Positions 5,322 through 7,706 of a stretch of DNA of 7,706 nt are shown here, piece after piece (position 1 is the stretch's first letter; every line of letters begins with the position of its first letter). The stretch is from Marinosulfonomonas sp. (GTDB lineage: Bacteria > Pseudomonadota > Alphaproteobacteria > Rhodobacterales > Rhodobacteraceae). A model generated the notes under the pieces. That model ran no database searches, was not told the DNA's origin, and was given only the letters and a program-made list of their open reading frames with translations. The position numbers and the translations under genes are program-made. Location: the NCBI GenBank assembly GCA_015494385.1, contig WGBJ01000490.1, forward strand, positions 1 to 7,706, written 5' to 3'.

Positions 5322-6239
5322 GTGTCTCTCAGCCTTAGACAGCTACAAGCATTCAACTCGGTCGCCAGCCTTGGCAGTGTCACCGGTGCTGCGGCCCAAC
5401 TGGACATTTCCCAACCCGCCGTTAGCCGTCTGTTGTCCAGCTTTGGGAATTCAGTCGGGTTCACCTTGTTCACCCGCCACCACGGCCGGTTGGAACCCAC
5501 CCCCGAAGCCCGCTATCTGCTGACCGAAGTGCAACAGGTGCTGGAAGGGTTGCAGCGCCTTGAGACCCTGAAACGCGACATCCCCGAACGCACCGCCGGC
5601 CATCTGCGCATTGCCTGCCTGCCGGGGTTCGCAACCAGTCATTTACCCAAGGTTTTATCGCAATTTCTGGAAAGCAAACCGGGGGTCACAATCACCCTTG
5701 AACCGGACCGGCCCGAACGGATCATGGAATGGATTATTGGCGAACAATACGACTGCGGCATCACCGACGGGCGCCCCCGCCACCCCGCCACCGAAAGCAA
5801 AAGTTACGGCATACGCACGGTCTGTATTTTCCCCAAAGGCCATCCTTTGGGTAAGAAAACCGAGATCTGGCCCGAAGATATTGCCGGTGAGCGGCTGATC
5901 CATACACGCCGCGACAGTGCCTTTTTCAAATCGCTGGAACAGGCCTTTTCCAGCCGTGGTATCAAAATTCCGACATGGATCGAAATCCGCCAGTTTACAG
6001 CGGCTTGCACCTTTGTTTCCCAAGGCAACGGTGTGTCTGTGGTCAGTGAACTGGACGCGGTGCAGTTTCTGGACAAAAACGTCGATATGCGCCCGTTTCG
6101 CCCCGTGGTCCCGCATACCCTGTCCGTGGTCAGACCAATCACCACATCGCCATCCATCATCACGCTGGAATTCATCGAGGCCTTTGTCGCCAGCATATTA
6201 CCTTATGTAATATCCGAACAGGAATCACTTACAGTATAA
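5322..6239 (+). CDS. LysR-family transcriptional regulator, divergent from ugpBAEC
   Basis: A 305-residue LysR-type regulator of normal length. The N-terminal winged helix-turn-helix spans about residues 4-62, with the family pattern LRQLQAFNSVASLGSVTGAA (5-24), the recognition helix region DISQPAVSRLLSS (28-40) and GFTLFTRHHGRLEPTPEA (46-63). The commonly seen Leu-Glu of that stretch is replaced by Phe-Gly in SSFGNSVGF. A linker helix (about 64-92) leads to the periplasmic-binding-like effector domain, beginning GHLRIACLPGFATSHLPKVL (93-112). This resembles the opine/octopine regulator branch, but the ligand cannot be read from the sequence. The start is GTG, supported by AGGA seven bases upstream. 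Divergence from ugpB with a palindrome in between suggests it controls ugp, itself, or both; a remote target is also possible. The last codons are unusually AT-rich (ATA TTA CCT TAT GTA ATA), unlike the rest of the gene, and form a palindrome. Confidence 0.9.
   Translation: MSLSLRQLQAFNSVASLGSVTGAAAQLDISQPAVSRLLSSFGNSVGFTLFTRHHGRLEPTPEARYLLTEVQQVLEGLQRLETLKRDIPERTAGHLRIACLPGFATSHLPKVLSQFLESKPGVTITLEPDRPERIMEWIIGEQYDCGITDGRPRHPATESKSYGIRTVCIFPKGHPLGKKTEIWPEDIAGERLIHTRRDSAFFKSLEQAFSSRGIKIPTWIEIRQFTAACTFVSQGNGVSVVSELDAVQFLDKNVDMRPFRPVVPHTLSVVRPITTSPSIITLEFIEAFVASILPYVISEQESLTV
6195..6213. repeat. Perfect 7-bp palindrome with T-N11-A layout in the 3' end of the lysR gene
   Basis: ATATTAC (6195-6201) and GTAATAT (6207-6213) are exact inverted repeats around CTTAT. 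The geometry (arm, five-base centre ending in TAT, arm; T6198 and A6210 eleven bases apart) matches the palindrome at 5263-5279. It falls on codons for SILPYVIS in frame and lies 28 bases beyond the tRNA 3' end on the minus strand. It could be a second operator of the regulator, a weak hairpin in the tRNA trailer, or chance. It is too AT-rich to be a good terminator. Confidence 0.45.
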
Positions 6240-6240
6240 G

Positions 6241-6316
6241 TGGTGCCGCATGAGGGACTTGAACCCCCGACCCATTACTTACGAAGCAATTGCTCTACCA
6301 GCTGAGCTAATGCGGC
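6241..6316 (-). tRNA. tRNA-Thr, anticodon CGU
   Basis: The minus strand folds as a 76-base tRNA including an encoded CCA (6243-6241) and discriminator A. Acceptor arms are GCCGCAT and ATGCGGC (7 pairs). The D arm is GCTC/GAGC with AGCTGGTA. The anticodon arm ATTGC/GTAAT (one G-U pair) encloses the loop TTCGTAA, anticodon CGT, reading the threonine codon ACG. The T arm GGGGG/CCCTC encloses TTCAAGT. All invariant positions look normal. It lies 41 bases downstream of the HemY-like gene on the same strand and has no clear promoter of its own in that gap, so co-transcription is possible. Its 3' end is one base from the stop codon of the convergent lysR-family gene. Confidence 0.97.
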
Positions 6317-6320
6317 ATTG

Positions 6321-6343
6321 GCGGGGTTTTACCCAGCTTTTTT
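6321..6343 (+). terminator. Possible terminator for the lysR-family transcript, beyond the tRNA
   Basis: On the plus strand GCGGGG (6321-6326) can pair with CCCAGC (6332-6337), with one G-A mismatch and a TTTTA loop, and is followed by six T (6338-6343). The stem is short. If used, the regulator mRNA would run antisense through the whole tRNA-Thr gene before ending. On the minus strand the same sequence would not make a terminator for the HemY-like gene, as no T-tract follows. Confidence 0.35.
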
Positions 6344-6357
6344 GATAAACGGTAGCC

Positions 6358-7706
6358 CTAATTTACAGGTTTTTCATCCCCGCCCAGCGCCACAACCTCG
6401 CCATCGGCAACCACTTCGGGTTCTTCCGGTGCAGGTTCGGATTCGGACAGGATTTCGGCCTCAACCACAGGCTCCTCGACAGGTTCCTCCACCTTGTCCT
6501 CAAGCGCGCCAACGATCAACGGCAGCATTTCGGTCGATGCAGGCATCGCAACTTCGCCCTCGGAAGGAACCACCCAGCTAAGGGAATCGAAGCTTTCGCA
6601 GTTATGGCAAACCGGCGCCCATTCGCTGTGGACGCTGTGACAATTGTCGCAAACCCATTGTGGCCCGCGCGATGCCGTCAGCGCCTTGGTCAGCCAGCCG
6701 CGCACAACTGTGTCGTCCGACCCTTCGCCACGTTCAATCGCCGCCATAATGGTCAGCGAGCGCGCGGTCGGATCGGTTTCCACCAGATCGCCCAGCGCCT
6801 TGCGGGCAGCGGGGAAATCCTTGGCGGCGATGTTCAATTCGGCCAGCAACATCCGGGTTTCGGGGTGGTCCGGCTTTAGCTTGGTCAATGCGCGGAACCG
6901 TTTCAGACGGGCCTCGGGCGTTTCATCCGGCGCAATCGCGGCAAAGGCAGCGGCCAGATCGGGATGGGGGTTTGCCTCCCACGCCTTTTTGATCACCCGC
7001 GCGGCGGCGCGCAGTTTGCCCATTTCCGTATAAACCCTGGCGGCCATCACAGCGGCGGGCACCAGATCGGGCGACAGGCGGTTGGCCTCGATCGCGGCTT
7101 CGTTTGCCTTGGCGGTATCACCAGCCGCCAGCGCATTGCGGGCTTCGGACAGCGCCAGAACCGCATCGCGGCGGCGATGCACATCGCGCGGCAAAGTGCC
7201 GGTTTTCAACTTGGCGCTCAGGGTTTTGCGCGCCCCGCCCCAATCCTCTTTGCTGGCTTGCAGGCGCAACAGGGTATCCTGCGTTTCCTCATGCTTGGGC
7301 TTGATGGCAAAGGCCTTCTCGGCCAACGCCAAGGCCGTTTCGGTATCCCCCTCGGCCAGCTTTTGCTTCATGATCCCGCGCACCCCGACAAAACGGGTTT
7401 TGTCATCCTGCAACAAACGCTTGTAAACTTCTTCGGCCTTGCGCTTGTCGCCAGTCATTTCAGCGGCCTGTGCGCTTAGCAGATTGGTCAGCTCGGGTTT
7501 GTTCAAATACTTCTCGGCCTTGGCCGCCTTGGCCATCGCTACCCGTCCTTCACCAGAGGCCAGTGCCAGCATCCCTTCGGACAGCGCCTCGTAGCCGCAT
7601 TTTTCGCGGTTGCGGTCGAAATAGCGGGAAATCGCGGTTTCATCGCCGTTCAGGAATTTGAACGTGGCAATCAGCAATCCCATGACCTTTAGCAGCAACC
7701 AGACCC
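6358..7706 (-). CDS. hemY: HemY-like inner-membrane TPR protein with C-terminal zinc ribbon (start outside window)
   Basis: The frame is open to the right edge; 448 complete codons and the TAG stop are visible. The first visible residues (VWLLLKVMGLLIATFKFLNGDE) are the end of a membrane helix, so the true start and usually one more helix lie off the window. Next is the HemY N-terminal signature ISRYFDRNREKCGYEALSEG, with GMLALASGEG and AEKYLNKPEL, then a long series of alpha-helical TPR-like hairpins (e.g. AEEVYKRLL, ALALAEKAFAIKP, KANEAAIEANRLSPD). Near the C-terminus WVCDNCHSVHSEWAPVCHNC (about 6657-6598) supplies two CxxC pairs, a zinc-ribbon or rubredoxin-like fold. A Glu/Pro-rich acidic tail of about 50 residues ends the protein. 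This 'HemY' is named for its place in hem operons and is unrelated to protoporphyrinogen oxidase HemY; its exact role in haem synthesis is not settled. Neighbouring hem genes would be off the right edge. Confidence 0.85.
   Translation of the reverse strand, partial: VWLLLKVMGLLIATFKFLNGDETAISRYFDRNREKCGYEALSEGMLALASGEGRVAMAKAAKAEKYLNKPELTNLLSAQAAEMTGDKRKAEEVYKRLLQDDKTRFVGVRGIMKQKLAEGDTETALALAEKAFAIKPKHEETQDTLLRLQASKEDWGGARKTLSAKLKTGTLPRDVHRRRDAVLALSEARNALAAGDTAKANEAAIEANRLSPDLVPAAVMAARVYTEMGKLRAAARVIKKAWEANPHPDLAAAFAAIAPDETPEARLKRFRALTKLKPDHPETRMLLAELNIAAKDFPAARKALGDLVETDPTARSLTIMAAIERGEGSDDTVVRGWLTKALTASRGPQWVCDNCHSVHSEWAPVCHNCESFDSLSWVVPSEGEVAMPASTEMLPLIVGALEDKVEEPVEEPVVEAEILSESEPAPEEPEVVADGEVVALGGDEKPVN

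Noticed and set aside
5655..6196. Minus-strand open frames opposite the lysR-family gene
   Set aside because: They have no coherent protein features, and the sense frame is an intact, full-length LysR-type regulator.
6241..6316. tRNA-Thr as an attachment site for an integrated island
   Set aside because: There is no integrase, no duplicated tRNA 3' end and no foreign-looking genes nearby; both flanks are ordinary chromosomal genes.

Overview
The window looks like a chromosomal segment of an alphaproteobacterium, most likely a Rhodobacteraceae (Roseobacter-type) bacterium. This is inferred from the protein sequences: a MotB N-terminus with the HHGGAWKVAYADF block, a HemY-like TPR protein that ends in a CxxC...CxxC zinc ribbon, and a Ugp transporter that resembles its proteobacterial relatives throughout. 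No database search was possible. There is no sign of transposases, integrases, phage genes or CRISPR, and this appears to be ordinary core and transport chromosome.

Layout, left to right. Positions 1-280 (minus) hold the start of motB, the flagellar stator subunit, which runs off the left edge. A 180-bp gap follows and contains a perfect 10-bp inverted repeat at 407-434. Positions 461-850 (plus) encode a small, unrecognised four-helix membrane protein. A strong hairpin with a T-tract (858-885) ends the minus-strand operon that follows. That operon is read leftward from about 5081 as ugpB (3774-5081), ugpA (2828-3706), ugpE (1969-2814) and ugpC (893-1969). It is a complete ABC importer for sn-glycerol-3-phosphate and probably glycerophosphodiesters: periplasmic binding protein, two permeases and one ATPase. 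A hairpin between ugpB and ugpA (3735-3764) probably lowers expression of the membrane and ATPase genes relative to the binding protein.

The 240-bp divergent region between ugpB and a plus-strand LysR-type regulator gene (5322-6239) is the regulatory centre of the window. It holds a near-consensus Pho box facing ugpB (5138-5155), as expected for a phosphate-starvation gene. It also holds a T-N11-A palindrome typical of LysR-family sites (5263-5279) next to the lysR start, plus two overlapping dyads between them. The inference is dual control: PhoB for phosphate and the LysR protein for some unknown signal. A second T-N11-A palindrome lies in the last codons of the regulator gene (6195-6213).

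The regulator gene ends one base from the 3' end of a convergent tRNA-Thr(CGU) gene (6241-6316, minus). Upstream of the tRNA, and on the same strand, is the C-terminal majority of a HemY-like inner-membrane TPR protein (6358 to the right edge), whose start lies outside the window.

No wholly new system was found. The points most worth a second look are the Pho box plus LysR palindrome arrangement, the altered EAA loop in UgpA, the rare-codon palindrome at the end of lysR, and the perfect inverted repeat before the unknown membrane protein.
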